This document shows, in pieces, positions 12,547-23,693 of a DNA stretch of 64,000 bases. The stretch spans positions 4,736,811 through 4,800,810 of the forward strand of contig JAZAYU010000052.1 of NCBI GenBank assembly GCA_038501625.1, given 5' to 3'. The stretch's first letter is position 1; each line of letters begins with the position of its first letter. Below the pieces are notes generated by a model. It saw only the letters and a program-made list of their open reading frames with translations, was not told the DNA's origin and did not search any database. This stretch comes from Corbicula japonica. Its lineage: Eukaryota > Mollusca > Bivalvia > Venerida > Cyrenidae. The position numbers and the translations under genes were made by a program.

Positions 12547-13309
12547 TACGAGTATAAACGGCTTAAATATCCTTATATTTCATGGAGATGCTATTTTCAT
12601 AAACTCACCGGAGTTTATAGTATTTTTTGAAGTTTTCGGATCGTCCATTTTTTAATATCATAAATATCAGTCCTTCCGTGGGAAAAAAGTCGGGGGACGT
12701 AGATTTGTTTAAAAAAAGCCAGAGTAGCTTAACCACCCTGGTTTATAAACCAAGGACATCTAATCGAGGTGGGTGTAAAACCAAGTCACAAAATCGATTG
12801 TTACAGTAGATTTTGAAAAAAGGACATACTGAATCTGGCCAAAACTGCTGAAAAATCATATGTGTACCGGCTAAGCAACCGCATTATTGTAAAATGGCGT
12901 AGAATTATTCAAAACTACCATCTACTTAGAATACATGTTTTAATAAGAAAACATGAAGTTTCGTTAAATAAGAATATACCCCATACCGACGATTTTGTGA
13001 CTAGTTTTTACCCCTACTTTGACTGTCATATAGGGAATTCAATGATTATTTTATTAAACAGTGGAATGATGTATCTAATTATGTTTCAAATTTAATGAGT
13101 TTATCTCAAATCCACGCCGGGAAAATAAAAAAAGAGATCGGTATAGTAAGAACATTGGTTAAGTGTATGAACGATATTTGTGATTACTCTGTTAACATAT
13201 GATCATTCTTTTGAACAAACATTTACCGAAAACAACTAACAATTTATTAAAAAATTATTTTACTTCAGCACATTTATAATTATAGTACATAAGAAACATA
13301 AATGTACAT

Positions 13310-13377
13310 AAACATAGGGGTAAAATACCCCCACTCCATTTTCAAACATAGGGGTAAAATACCCCCACTCCATTTTC
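13310..13377 (+). repeat. 34-bp tandem duplication
   Basis: Two identical adjacent units, each containing CATAGGGGTAAAATACCCCC, itself a small hairpin (GGGGTAAAATACCCC). Lies just upstream of the 46-bp satellite. Confidence 0.85.
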
Positions 13378-13762
13378 ACTTCGGTGATTGCCTTGTTATA
13401 TTTGCACATCCGTGCAATCTCTTCATTATCTATATTGTCTCGTTTAGATTCATTAGGTTATTTCTGGCGGAAAAGTGACCAGTGTAGATCCAGATTCATT
13501 AGGTTATTTCTGACGGAAAAGTGACCAGCGTAGATCCAGATTCATTAGGTTATTTCTGACGGAAAAGTGACCAGTGAAGATCCAGATTCATTAGGTTATT
13601 TCTGACGGAAAAGTAACCAGTGTAGATCCAGATTCATTAGGTTATTTCTGACGGAAAAGTGACCAGTGTAGATCCAGATTCATTTGGTTATTTCTGACGG
13701 AAAAGTGACCAGCGTAGATCCAGATTCATTAGGTTATTTCTGACGGAAAAGGGACCAGTGTA

Positions 13763-15578
13763 CGAGGTGTGTTCTAATAGTTCGTGAACAGCCTCATAGT
13801 TCAATCAATTTTAAAGTTAATGTTATAAAATATATATCATTTGATATGATTTTCTTCATATGTTACAAAATATTTAATATTTTGGCGTAAACTGATGGAC
13901 CGAAAATATACCCGTCGTTATGGTAACACACCAAAGAATTTACAGGGCACTTTGAAAAAAAAAGCCAATAAATCTTAGTTTCTTGAAATACCTTTCTTAC
14001 ATAACGTCAAAAAACGCGCGAAATGTAGCAACAATAATTTTTGACGTCATTCTTGTTCATTTTGACGTCAATTGTTCAGTTGACGAGCCGTTATATAACG
14101 GAAACGCATATCAAGCAACACAGCATGGCTACACCGTTGAAAATTGAACACCGTTGCGTCATCAAGTTCTGCGTCAATGCGAACATGACACCAACTGATA
14201 CTCTTAAATTTATGCAGAAAGCAGATTCTAATGTATCCAGAAGTCTTGTGTTTGGCTGGCACAAGAAGTTTAGAGACGGACTGGAACACGTCAGTGACAG
14301 ACCACGCACCGGGCGCCCTGGGCGTAGCGAAAAAGACGTCAGGAGGATTCGCGATGCCATAAGTGAAGACAGGCGGAGATCGGTACGCGAGATCAGTGAC
14401 ATGACGGGTATCTGCGTAACAGTAATGTTGTTTACCGAACTTTGACAGAAACCCTTAATATGAACAAGGTGTGTGCTCGGTGGGTGCCAAGACTACTTCA
14501 ACAAGACCAGAAAGCAGCGCGTGTCAGGCTCTCCAGATCATTCCTCAACCGCTACGACCGCGAAGGAGACCAGTTCCTGCACCGGGTTGTCACGATGGAC
14601 GAAACGTGGCTTTATCTATATGAGCCTGAATCAAAGCAACAATCAATGGTCTGGAAGCACCCAGGATCTCCACCACCTAAGAAGGCGAGAACATGCAAGT
14701 CATCCGGGAAGTTTATGTTCATGTTTTTCATGGATGCGCACGGGCTGATCTTGCAGCATGCGGTACCACAGGGAATCACGGTCAACGCTGCCTACTATCA
14801 GAAGGTATGATGCCCGGTGTTTAAAACAGTATGTTTTAACAACTGTTATGAATTGATGTTATTTAAAATCAAAAGTTATTCGCTAAAATCGGTTTCAAAC
14901 ACTCGTTAGACAAAAATACAAATTTTAAAAATGTTAAATCAGTTAAAAAATAATCATGTTCTTTCCATTGTTTAGGTTATTCGTCGAGATCTAACAAAGG
15001 CCCTCAGACGTAAACGTCCCGGCATGGAAATCGAGGTCATCATATACCACCATGACAACGCCCCATCCCATCGAGCAACTGACACACTGGAGACGATCGA
15101 CTTCCTCGGCATGGAGCGACTTGAGCACGCCCCGTATAGCCCGGACCTTGCGCCGATGGATTTCGCGCTCTTTCCGCGTTTGAAGAGCGAGCTACGTGGG
15201 CAGCGTTTTGAGGATTTGGATGAGCTTCGCTTGTCCGTGCGCACTGTGATTGGTGGCTACGAGAAAGGCTGGTTTAGGGACACTTTCAATTAGTGGGTAG
15301 CACGTCACCGTAAATGTGTTAACTGTGACGGCGAGTATTTTGAAAAAATGTGACGTTAACGTCGTGTGATAGACAAAAATGACGTTAAACTGCCGCGTAT
15401 GGGCGTAAGTTGTTATACTTGTTTTACTGTGATATTTCTATAGTTTTATGTATTTTTGTAAAAATTTCATTGTAATTAGAAGATGCTTTGCTGATTTCAA
15501 CGATATAAAATATTTTGAAATCGGATAAAAATTAGTTTGTTTTTCTTACTTGTCCACGAACTTTACGAACACACCTCG
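13763..15578 (+). mobile_element. Mariner transposon inserted in the 46-bp satellite
   Basis: Terminal inverted repeats: left CGAGGTGTGTTCTAATAG, and the complement of the right end CGAGGTGTGTTCGTAAAG. TA duplications lie at 13761-13762 and 15579-15580; rejoining the flanks at one TA restores the satellite unit (GTGTAGATCC). Total 1,816 bp, a usual size for mariner plus a small insert. The single transposase frame inside is broken (see next entry). Confidence 0.95.
14125..15293 (+). pseudogene. Mariner transposase, DD34D, with putative 171-bp intron; broken
   Basis: Starts at ATG 14125 (MATPLKIEHRCVIKF). The N-terminal HTH region shows GRPGRSEKDVRRIRDAI. A one-base frameshift near 14412-14415 separates this from the part with NMNKVCARWVPRLL. 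Catalytic residues are visible: first Asp in VTMDETWL, second in YHHDNAPSH, third in DLAPMDFALF, with 34 residues between the last two. Between 14805 and 14975 an AT-rich 171-bp insert with GT...AG ends interrupts the frame between Lys and Val; removing it restores phase 0. An in-frame TAG at 15291 cuts about 22 residues from the usual C-terminus (VARHRKC... continues in frame). The frameshift and the stop make the copy inactive. Confidence 0.9.
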
Positions 15579-16190
15579 TAGATCCAGATTCATTAGGTTA
15601 TTTCTGACGGAAAAGTGACCAGTGTAGATCCAGATTCATTTGGTTATTTCTGACGGAAAAGTGACCAGTGTAGATCCAGATTCATTAGGTTATTTCTGGC
15701 GGAAAAGTGACCAGTGTAGATCCAGATTCATTAGGTTATTTCTGACGGAAAAGTGTCCAGTGTAGATCCAGAGTCATTAGGTTATTTCTGACGGAAAAGT
15801 GACCAGTGTAGATCCAGATTCATTTGGTTATTTCTGACGGAAAAGTGACCAGTGTAGATCCAGAGTCATTAGGTTATTTCTGACGGAAAAGTGACCAGTG
15901 TAGATCCAGATTCATTAGGTTATTTCTTACGGAAAAGTGACCAGTGTAGATCCAGATTCATTAGGTTATTTCTGACGGAAAAGTGACCAGTGTAGATCCA
16001 GATTCATTAGGTTATTTCTGGCGGAAAAGTGACCAGTGTAGATCCAGAGTCATTAGGTTATTTCTGACGGAAAAGTGATCAGTGTAGATCCAGATTCATT
16101 AGGTTATTTCTGACGGAAAAGTGATCAGTGTAGATCCAGATTCATTAGGTTATTTCTGACGGGAAAGGGACCAGTGTAGATCCAGATGTG

Positions 16191-17141
16191 TCAGCTGATC
16201 TTGATCTACCAGGGACGGAATCAACTCAGCGAGTCATACGTTTTATTTTGTAACTAAGCTAGAAAATCAGTCCCTTTCGAGGTTCTCAATATATAATATT
16301 GCCAGCGGCCCAAATGAATGTGAAAGAGGCCTTACTAATCTATGGTGGTCCGGGGGGGCATGCTTCCCGGGAAAAGTTTGAAAATCTATATGCCAAATCC
16401 TGCATTCTGGGATATTTTGTGGGGATTTTATAGCAGTTTGCTTTAAAACAGAAGTGATGAAATTATAAGCACTCCAAATACATGTACCTTACCTCATTTT
16501 TGAATCTAGATAATTGTATAAATGTTTCAACTTGAATAAAGTTGCATTAAATAAATGAAAGCTAATGTTCCGAGCCTAGAGTCAGCATGATGTAAGTAAG
16601 ATAAACACTGTGTATGGAGAAAAAAACATCAAAATTTGTTTACCGTCCGAAAATATGTACACTTTCAATGTCGGTTACATTCACTGCTTTTTAGATGTTG
16701 AACGTTGAAAATCATTATGAAGTTTAGAAAAAGACGGTTACTTAGGGTTTTTAATGTATTTTAAACATCTTGACTAGATCTACCATAAAATATTTAGAAC
16801 CTTCCTCTCTAGGTATCAGAAAACTTGGCTTCGCTCAGCCTCAATTATAGTCATGTCAAAAATTGTCAGAATTTATAAAATCTCTTGTTTTCATAAACTT
16901 AAAATCTGCAAACAATATTAAAGTACATGTAGTGTATGAGAAGTCTCATAATCGAGTAATATTGTTTTAGTTGGAAATAATTTGGAAAAACGGAGCTGCG
17001 CCGATATAATATTCGTAGGATATATAGTATGTCCACGGAAGGACAAACAGGCAAAGCGATCACTTTCCTTGAAAATGTCACGAATGAAGCTGCCTGACAA
17101 AAAATTGTTTAAGTATTATCTTACCACCACATGATAACTGG
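16191..17141. other. Intergenic stretch without recognised feature
   Basis: No gene or named repeat is seen between the satellite and the second mariner. Open frames on the minus strand at 16.9-17.1 kb overlap each other and show no family features. Confidence 0.6.
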
Positions 17142-17143
17142 TA

Positions 17144-18148
17144 CAGTCAGAAAGTTCCCGGACTGGTCCTTTTAAACAAATTATTGACGTCGGATCCTCA
17201 TAAAATTTAGCATGCATGTATTTCTATTTAAATCTAATATCAACAGCTATGAAAAAGTAGGTTTGAACAAGTATTTGAATTTATTTTTTCACATTTAGCA
17301 TGTCCACAACCATAATACGGAGCACTTCAGAATTTGCCTTATTTTACAATGAGATGACTACATTCTTTTTGAAGTTTCTCAAAATAACAGCGCCAAAACG
17401 TCTTTATTTTTCCGCACGACATCAACGGAACGTTACTAGCAAACAATTACAAAATTTTAGCGTGATCGGCCGACGTATCGCCATTTTGTGAAGTATAATT
17501 TCCGCCGTGTAAAAATTCTGAAGCAAGAAAATGACGACGTTAATTGAACGTACGGAGCAGTGGACAGTAATTAAATTCTCTGCGATGTCTTGTATGACCC
17601 CGACTGATACTTGGAAATTCATGAAACAGAAGGATGGTATTATTAATTGTTCCAGGACTCTTGTGTTTGAGTGTCACAAACGTTTCCGGAAAGGTAGGGC
17701 GGATATTGAGGATAATGCGCGAAGCGGAAGGCCGGGAAATGATGCGCGCTAAGTCAAAAAGATTAAGGACGTCCTAGCAACTGATCGGCGCAATTCTCTA
17801 GATGATATTGCTTACAGTGTCGGGCTGTGTCATGGAACTGTTTATAAATAGTGACCCAGGACTTGAACATGAATAAGGTATGTGCGCGCTGGGTTCCTCG
17901 TCTGCTGACAGATGAAATGAAAACAACCCTTGCAAACGTCAAATGAACGTCACGACGTCGCGGAAGTGCTCCGTACATGACATAGTGGGCTATTCTAATG
18001 GATCAGAAAACATGTTTATGTTTGTATTTTTTACATATATTTATATGTTCTTGCAGTGTAATAGTTATATTTTTATGTCATATATTTAATTACTGAATCG
18101 TACGGAAAATAAAACAGATATCATGACAGTCCTGGAACTTATTGACTG
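17144..18148 (+). mobile_element. Second mariner, internally deleted
   Basis: Left end CAGTCAGAAAGTTCCCGG and complement of the right end CAGTCAATAAGTTCCAGG, flanked by TA at 17142-17143 and 18149-18150. Total about 1.0 kb, well under full length. The termini differ from those of the mariner at 13763, so this is another subfamily. The transposase remnant inside is described separately. Confidence 0.9.
17531..17945 (+). pseudogene. Mariner transposase remnant (N-terminal half)
   Basis: The start region reads TLIERTEQWTVIKF, then CMTPTDTWKFM, TLVFECHKRFRKG and SGRPGNDAR, a paired-type HTH part. A TAA at 17750 interrupts it; the frame then continues as KKIKDVLATDRRNSLDDIAY to a TAG after GTVYK, and again as LNMNKVCARWVPRLL before a TGA near 17943. 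The whole DDD catalytic part is absent, so the copy is dead. The NMNKVCARWVPRLL segment is the same as in the mariner at 13763. Confidence 0.85.
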
Positions 18149-18150
18149 TA

Positions 18151-18570
18151 CCTCGTATATTTAGATAAAGACAAATACGGGCATTAAATAGTTTTTATTG
18201 AATGCGAGCAGAAAGTTAATATAGCATATTTTATTGACATACTTCCTTTTCATTCAAATGATCTTTCTCAGTTTGATTGAGAAATTATAGCGGTATCGAG
18301 AAGAATACCGCATTTTAGCTCTAGGGTGTGGGCATTCTTGCACAACATACATTCCTAGGATTGAATGTGAAATATGATGTTAGCGGATTGTATATGTGTG
18401 TGAAATTTAAGTAAAATGGTAAAACTTTAAATAAGATCACGACCAAAATCTTCCGATTATTTTTTACGAAAAAAATATCAACAACAACATACGTTTGAAT
18501 TAACTGTACAAATAACTCTATGCTGAGGAATACTGTAAATTTAGATATGTGATGTACAACATTGTGAAGA
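18151..18570. other. Intergenic stretch without recognised feature
   Basis: No gene, RNA or repeat recognised. Confidence 0.5.
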
Positions 18571-18571
18571 A

Positions 18572-18737
18572 CGCGAGATGTAGGCAACGTGTCCATGTAG
18601 AATGATCCTGTTATCGGCACAGCAGTGGCAGAAGAGAGTGCGCTAGGGACACTCGCGAGATGTACCAGCCAACGTGTACATGCAGAATGATCCTGTTCTC
18701 AGCACAACAGTGGCAGAAGAGAGTGCGCTACGGACAA
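18572..18737 (+). repeat. 82-bp tandem duplication
   Basis: Two units with CGCGAGATGTA, GAATGATCCTGTT and GTGGCAGAAGAGAGTGCGCT in the same order, about 90 percent alike by eye. No coding meaning was seen. Confidence 0.85.
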
Positions 18738-19485
18738 GGTATTTATATGGCTAGAATCTCTTTTCAAATTTGTAAACATCATTTTAACTTCAGATCAAAT
18801 TAAGTCATATGCCACAAAATACCATCTTTCAACTTCCATCTAGATGTGTCGGATAGCAATAAATAGTATTTTAACACGTTGACATATTCTGATAATTGAA
18901 AGCCCTGGTTAACGTTTATACATAAGCAATAAGAAGACAAGTCTACTTCTGTGTTTATTGAAAACAGAACAAAATTTCTGTTGTACAGATGTGTTGCACT
19001 TTCTGCACGAGATGTTATTTTCTGAAACGGTAGTAGAGCCAGATGCAAATAATATGTTCACAGGCATAAAAACGTAAAATTTGACTAGAGCATGAAAAAA
19101 GAAAGTAAAAGTATGTGTGATCAAGGATTGAATATACTTGATGGACATAGACTTTTGTAACTGAGTGTATCTTGTCTCTTTAAAGCTACATTTCGTTTAA
19201 AGCAAATGAGTGTATGTGTCAGTTGCAGCTTCCAAAAATTTATACCGGTAGCGTATTGACACGCCGGATGTGTCCAAAATGATTTTAATTATACGTTGAT
19301 TTTTGCAGACGAGTCTTCAAACCACCTTCAAACTGCCTGTATAGTGCTGATATCCTGAGCAACAGAAGAAGATTGCATCGTCCACCGGAAGGTACCGTTT
19401 AAGGTAATAGTAAACCTCTCCCGTATGCACTTAGGTGTGTGTATGTACAGTTATATGTAGGTGGAAATTAATAAGAATTATTCAG

Positions 19486-19600
19486 ACTTCAAGATTGTAA
19501 AACTGAGAATGGAAATCAGTCTCAAATCTAAAGGATCTGACTGTCTGAAATGCTTGAAATTCGAGACCGGTTTCAAATCTCAAGTAATAATTTTCAGCAC
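19486..19600. repeat. MITE-B copy, degenerate
   Basis: CAAGATTGTAAAACTGAG, AGTCTCAAATCTAAAGGATC and the weak right arm TTTCAAATCTCAAGTAATAA; the CCAAT centre is lost. Confidence 0.55.
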
Positions 19601-19604
19601 AGGT

Positions 19605-20530
19605 TTTAACTGAGTCTGTTGACTGAGGCAAGCGGTAAGCAAACTGTCACAATACAATCAGGCTGAGATTACAAAATTCAATTTAAATCTGATACAATTG
19701 AGAAACTCTTCAGTTGATATACTTTGAAGAACTTGGGCTACATGTAGGTTGCTAATTAAGGTATTATAAGTGAGTCTGTTGAATGTATAAGAAAGGTGGT
19801 GAGCGGTCAGTCACATATCACTTGGCTGTGATTAAACATTCAAGCGTCGGTCTGAATCTGGTGATGACAATTCAGCACTTACTTAGCTGACATTCTTTAT
19901 CAGATATTTTATAAACGTAGCAACTACAGTACCTTGTTAATTGCTCTCGCCGGTTATTTTTAAGGTTAGCGTTATGTTGTTTTTCATTCTTTGTTTTGTT
20001 TTAAGTTGTACAGAAAAAGATAACATATATGAAGACTGTGTCATAATTTCATAAAAGATGAAGACTGCATCATAACAGATGAAAACAGCGTCAAAACAGC
20101 TGAAGATTGCGTCGTTCGATGGAATTAAGGTAATCATTTGACACATAATTATGTCTCTACAATAGCAATTCGGTTGATATAGATTACATGTTTTCATACT
20201 TATACCGATTCTGTTGACCGAGGCAAGTAGTGAATATTCTATCAGGCTGAGATTTAATCTACAGACCTGAGTTAAAATCTGATACAAGCGAGAAATTCTT
20301 CAGTCTGTATACTAAGTCGGACTTGCCCTTCAACGGATTCGAACATAGTCTATTGAATGTAGTTAGCTCTAACTTAGTTCACACTCATAAAATGAATTCA
20401 TGTCAACATACTTTGGTGTCTGTTGACTGGTAAGTCAAGTTGTCAACAAACTGTCCGAAATATCACCATGCTTGTATTAAACCTACAGACCTCTGTATGA
20501 ATCTGGTACCATTTACAAATTCGTCTTTTA
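19605..20530 (+). repeat. Four diverged copies of a roughly 110-bp repeat
   Basis: Blocks at about 19610-19725, 19770-19895, 20206-20310 and 20415-20525 share an order of motifs: TCTGTTGACTGAGGCAAG or a variant, ATCAGGCTGAGATT or a variant, a CAGACCT-type block, AATCTGATAC or AATCTGGTAC, and CTTCAG before a TATACT. Between the blocks lie AGAAGAAGAT-type segments (next entry). Strongly diverged, so an old local duplication. Confidence 0.6.
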
Positions 20531-20747
20531 AGTAAAATTAAGCATTGATTTAAATGTCAGTTCTTTAAAGACATAGTTTTGATAATGAGTTAAGGTCGAA
20601 TCACACTTAAGGGCATTGTATTGTATTCTGTTTTCTTTTGTGTTTCAGTTTAACAGAAGAAGATAACAGATTACAGCTGAAGATCAAAGTGCCTCTAGCT
20701 GGAAGCGAATCCGCACAAAACCAAGGTTTTTATTTTTCTTTCTTGTT

Positions 20748-20784
20748 TGTGAGTGAGTGAGTGAGTGAGTGAGTGAGTGAGTGA
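20748..20784 (+). repeat. (GTGA)n microsatellite
   Basis: Uninterrupted GTGA units; a much longer array of the same unit lies at 21838. Confidence 0.95.
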
Positions 20785-20830
20785 TGTGTGGGGGTAATGA
20801 GTGTGTAAGTGAGTGATGAGAGTGTACCTG

Positions 20831-20835
<5 letters not shown>

Positions 20836-20880
<45 letters not shown>
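20836..20880 (+). repeat. (GA)n microsatellite
   Basis: About 22 GA units in a row, at the start of an 0.8-kb purine-rich tract. Confidence 0.97.
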
Positions 20881-20882
<2 letters not shown>

Positions 20883-21660
20883 GAGGGAAAGGAGAGAATA
20901 AAATAAAGAAATAAAGAAATAAAATAATTAATTAGGGAAAGAAGGAAAGAAAAAATGAATTTAGGAAAGAAGGAAAGAAAAAAAATAATGTAGGAAAAAA
21001 GGAAATAAAAATGAATTTAGTTAAAATGGAAAGAATCAAAATTATGAATTCAGGAAAGAAGAAAAGAAAAGGAAATAAAGATATTAAAAAGACACAAAGA
21101 ATGAATTTTATAATGAAATAAGGAAAGAAACAAATAAATAAATAAATTATGAAACAAACAAACAAAGCAAATGAAATGAAATGAAAAAGAAAAAAAAATG
21201 GAATTGAGAATGAAATATGGAAAGAAAAACAAACACACTGAAATTTAGAAAAATAGAAACAAAGAATGAAATTTGTAATGAAATTATGAATGAAATTGAG
21301 GAAATAAAGGAATAAACAAAGTATGAAATTAGGACAGAATGAAACAAAGCAACAAAATTTAAAAAAAGAAAGATGGAAATCAAAGAATGAAATAAAGAAT
21401 GAAAGTTAGAAAGAAAAAACACAAAGAATGAAATTGAGAATGAAATTAAGAAAGAAAAAAACACAATGTAAATTAGGAATTAAATTAAGAAGGAAAGAAA
21501 CAAAACGAATTAAAAAATAATCAAAAAGTAATAAACACACAAAGAATGAACTTGAGAAAGATAGATAGAAAACAATGAAGAGAGAAAGTTAAATAGATAG
21601 CGGAATAGAAAGAAAGGTAAAGCGAGAAAGGAAAAATAGATAAATAGATAGAGAGTGCGT
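20836..21660 (+). repeat. Purine-rich tract of about 0.8 kb
   Basis: The plus strand is made almost wholly of A and G with T as the main exception; C is rare. It is built of GAAAGAAGGAAAG, AATGAAATTAAGAAAG and similar diverged units, many repeating AGAATGAAATT. Minus-strand open frames rich in Phe, Leu, Ile and Ser here are a composition artefact. Confidence 0.85.
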
Positions 21661-21737
21661 TAGTGAGAGATGAGTGATGAGTGATTTATTGAGAAATGAT
21701 TGATTGATTGAGTGTGTGAGTAAAAGATGAGTGAGTG

Positions 21738-21920
21738 ATTGGATGGATGGATGGATGGATGGATGGATGGATGGATGGATGGATGGATGTGGATGTGGAT
21801 GTGATGTGATGTGATGTGATGTGATGTGATGGGATGTGTGAGTGAGTGAGTGAGTGAGTGAGTGAGTGAGTGAGTGAGTGAGTGAGTGAGTGAGTGAGTG
21901 AGTGAGTGAGTGAGTGAGTG
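21738..21920 (+). repeat. Compound microsatellite (GGAT)n, (GATGT)n, (GAGT)n
   Basis: GGAT units to about 21788, then a short GGATGT run, then GATGT units to about 21830, then GAGT units to 21920. The antisense frame of Thr-His-Ser-Leu and Ile-His-Pro-Ser repeats is not a gene. Confidence 0.97.
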
Positions 21921-22047
21921 AGATCACGTGTAAAGACATTGTGTTGTGTTTTTGTTTTCTTTTTGTTTCAGTTTCACAGAAGAAGATTACAGATGAAGCA
22001 AGGTTTGGTAGGTTTTTCTTTTTTTATTTTTTTTTATTTCTTCTTAA

Positions 22048-22266
22048 GTAAGGTGTATGGTAAGGTGTTAGGTAAGGTGTAGGGTGAGGTGTTGGGTGAG
22101 GTGTATGGTAAGGTGTAAGGTAAGGTGTATGGTAAGGTCTTAGGTAAGGTGTATGGTGAGGTCTTAGGTAAGGTCTTAGGCAAGGTGTATGGTAAGGTGT
22201 ATGTTAAGGTCTTAGGTAAGATGTATGGTAAGGTCTTAGGTAAGCTTTAAGGTAAGGTATAAGGTA
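22048..22266 (+). repeat. Minisatellite with 11-12 bp GTAAGGT units
   Basis: Repeated AAGGTGTATGGT and AAGGTCTTAGGT variants, about 19 units. Confidence 0.9.
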
Positions 22267-22267
22267 A

Positions 22268-23060
22268 ATACCGACTATACATTTGCACGACTGGGTACGA
22301 ACCAAACACATATCCGAGTCCGCTGGTGGACTTAAAACAAAGAATCCTGTCACACTTATGTAATGTTGACCTTTCAAACCTGAGCCTCTGGCAACACAAT
22401 GGGCGCGTTATGGTGCGACTGAGGGTAGTAGGTCTTCGGACCCAATAGCCAGTATGTTAAACCTCGGACTTCGGTCTGAGGAGTGCTACCTTATTGTCTC
22501 ATTACTTGTGACGTCCGTGGGATTCTAGATTTTTAATGCGGCTTGTAAAGATCATGTTTTAAGTCATAAACAAATTTAAAACACATATAAAAGGCACGGA
22601 TACAACAGCAAACTAGTTGACATTTAAGTTTGTTATGTATATGACTTGTCACATGTGCTTTACAAAAGGTCCCAAGCCCTTAAAACGCAGAGGGGAAATC
22701 AAATAAGATACAGTATCCTACAAGTTAAATGTTGCGAATACATTACAGTGAAATCAAATTAAAATTACTCTGCATTGTTGTTGCGACAAAATAAAAGATG
22801 GGAGTTGAAATTATTAACCTTTTTTTAAAATCGCGAATGGATTTATTTATTAACCGCGTTTTAGTTGTTGTCGTTACTTACCTTGAAAGTATGAGTAACA
22901 AGACCTTAATCGATAAAGTATTAAATTTCAAGGCATTACGAATTTGAAAGTGCAGTATTCAAATCAATTCAACAAATATTTAGGGTTCTTTTTGGATAAA
23001 TTGCAGTTAACGTTAGGCATATCTTATAACCTACATTTTTCGTGACTCAAAATAATAAGA
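22268..23060. other. Intergenic stretch without recognised feature
   Basis: Somewhat less AT-rich from 22270 to 22520. No frame or RNA gene that I can support. Confidence 0.5.
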
Positions 23061-23202
23061 GCCCAAAATCATAAAACTAAGATTGGAGACCAGTCTCAAA
23101 TCTCAAACATCTGATTGGCTAAATGGGGAACATTCGCCATTTCAGCCAATCACATCCTTGAAGTTTGAGACTAGTCTCCAATCTTAGTTTTATTATATTG
23201 GG
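23061..23202. repeat. MITE-B copy
   Basis: Palindrome from CCCAAAATCATAAAACTAAG to TTAGTTTTATTATATTGGG, with CTGATTGGCTAAAT and CATTTCAGCCAATCA at the centre. Confidence 0.85.
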
Positions 23203-23693
23203 AAATGGCAAATTACGTGGAGTTAGATTTATGATCTAGGGCAAAGGCGAATGACGTGGAGTTTAATATAAGATTTGAAAAAAAAATCTTGATATGCTTT
23301 TTTTATATGGTATTTTTATTATCATTTTGTGCATAATGTTATTTAACGACAAACAAATGTATGATCGTATTACCTGCACCTTGATAGCTTCGCAAAGGGT
23401 CAGACACATGGCAACTAATGGCGAACGAGATACTTTAATTAAGCAAATGTGATTTTCGAAAATTGTTGTTCATCCGTTAGTCATTTAGCCTAACAACTAA
23501 GTTTGACAGAAAATAATCAATTTATGTTATTCATTTTCAATGGATCGATAGCATCTGAGAGAAATCGCTATAAAGCCTAGTTGAATATGTTTCGGATAAA
23601 GCGTTTTCCAATACAATTTCGGATACACCATTTTTAATAAATACTATGATTCTTTTAGGAAGAGCATGATACACATAAATGCTTATAACGATT

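Larger units (their letters stand above)
13441..16190 (+). repeat. 46-bp satellite array derived from the MITE-A core
   Basis: Units of 46 bp contain GTAGATCCAGATTCATTAGG followed by TTATTTCTGACGG and GTGACCAGT. About 7 units precede the mariner at 13763-15578 and about 13 follow it. The unit matches the MITE-A centre (TAGATTCATTAGGTTATTTC, then GACCAGTGTAGATCC), and MITE-A-like pieces flank the array (CACATCCGTGC near 13410, GTCAGCTGATCTTGATCTAC near 16187). This points to local amplification of the core of one MITE-A copy, later split by a mariner. Confidence 0.9.
19950..22012 (+). repeat. Three copies of a T-rich block followed by CAGAAGAAGAT
   Basis: At about 19965-20040, 20610-20685 and 21930-22005 a T-rich run with TGTTTTCTTTTTGTTTCAGTT or variants is followed by ACAGAAGAAGATAACAGA-type sequence. 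The pyrimidine run plus CAG followed by a conserved purine stretch looks like a repeated splice acceptor and exon start. No long frame follows, so the call stays a repeat, possibly non-coding exons. Confidence 0.5.

Noticed and set aside
13441..16190. CRISPR-like regular array
   Set aside because: The 46-bp units follow each other directly with no unique spacers, and the genome is animal.
18321..19148. Overlapping minus-strand frames of 79-99 codons
   Set aside because: No recognisable motif, several frames overlap, and part is a tandem duplication.
20932..21464. Minus-strand frames of 62-105 codons rich in Phe, Ile, Leu and Ser that look like membrane segments
   Set aside because: They arise from the purine-rich tract; several frames are open at once and no start, splice or family signal supports one.
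21589..21939. 116-codon minus-strand frame of Thr-His-Ser-Leu and Ile-His-Pro-Ser repeats
   Set aside because: It is the translation of the GAGT and GGAT microsatellites.
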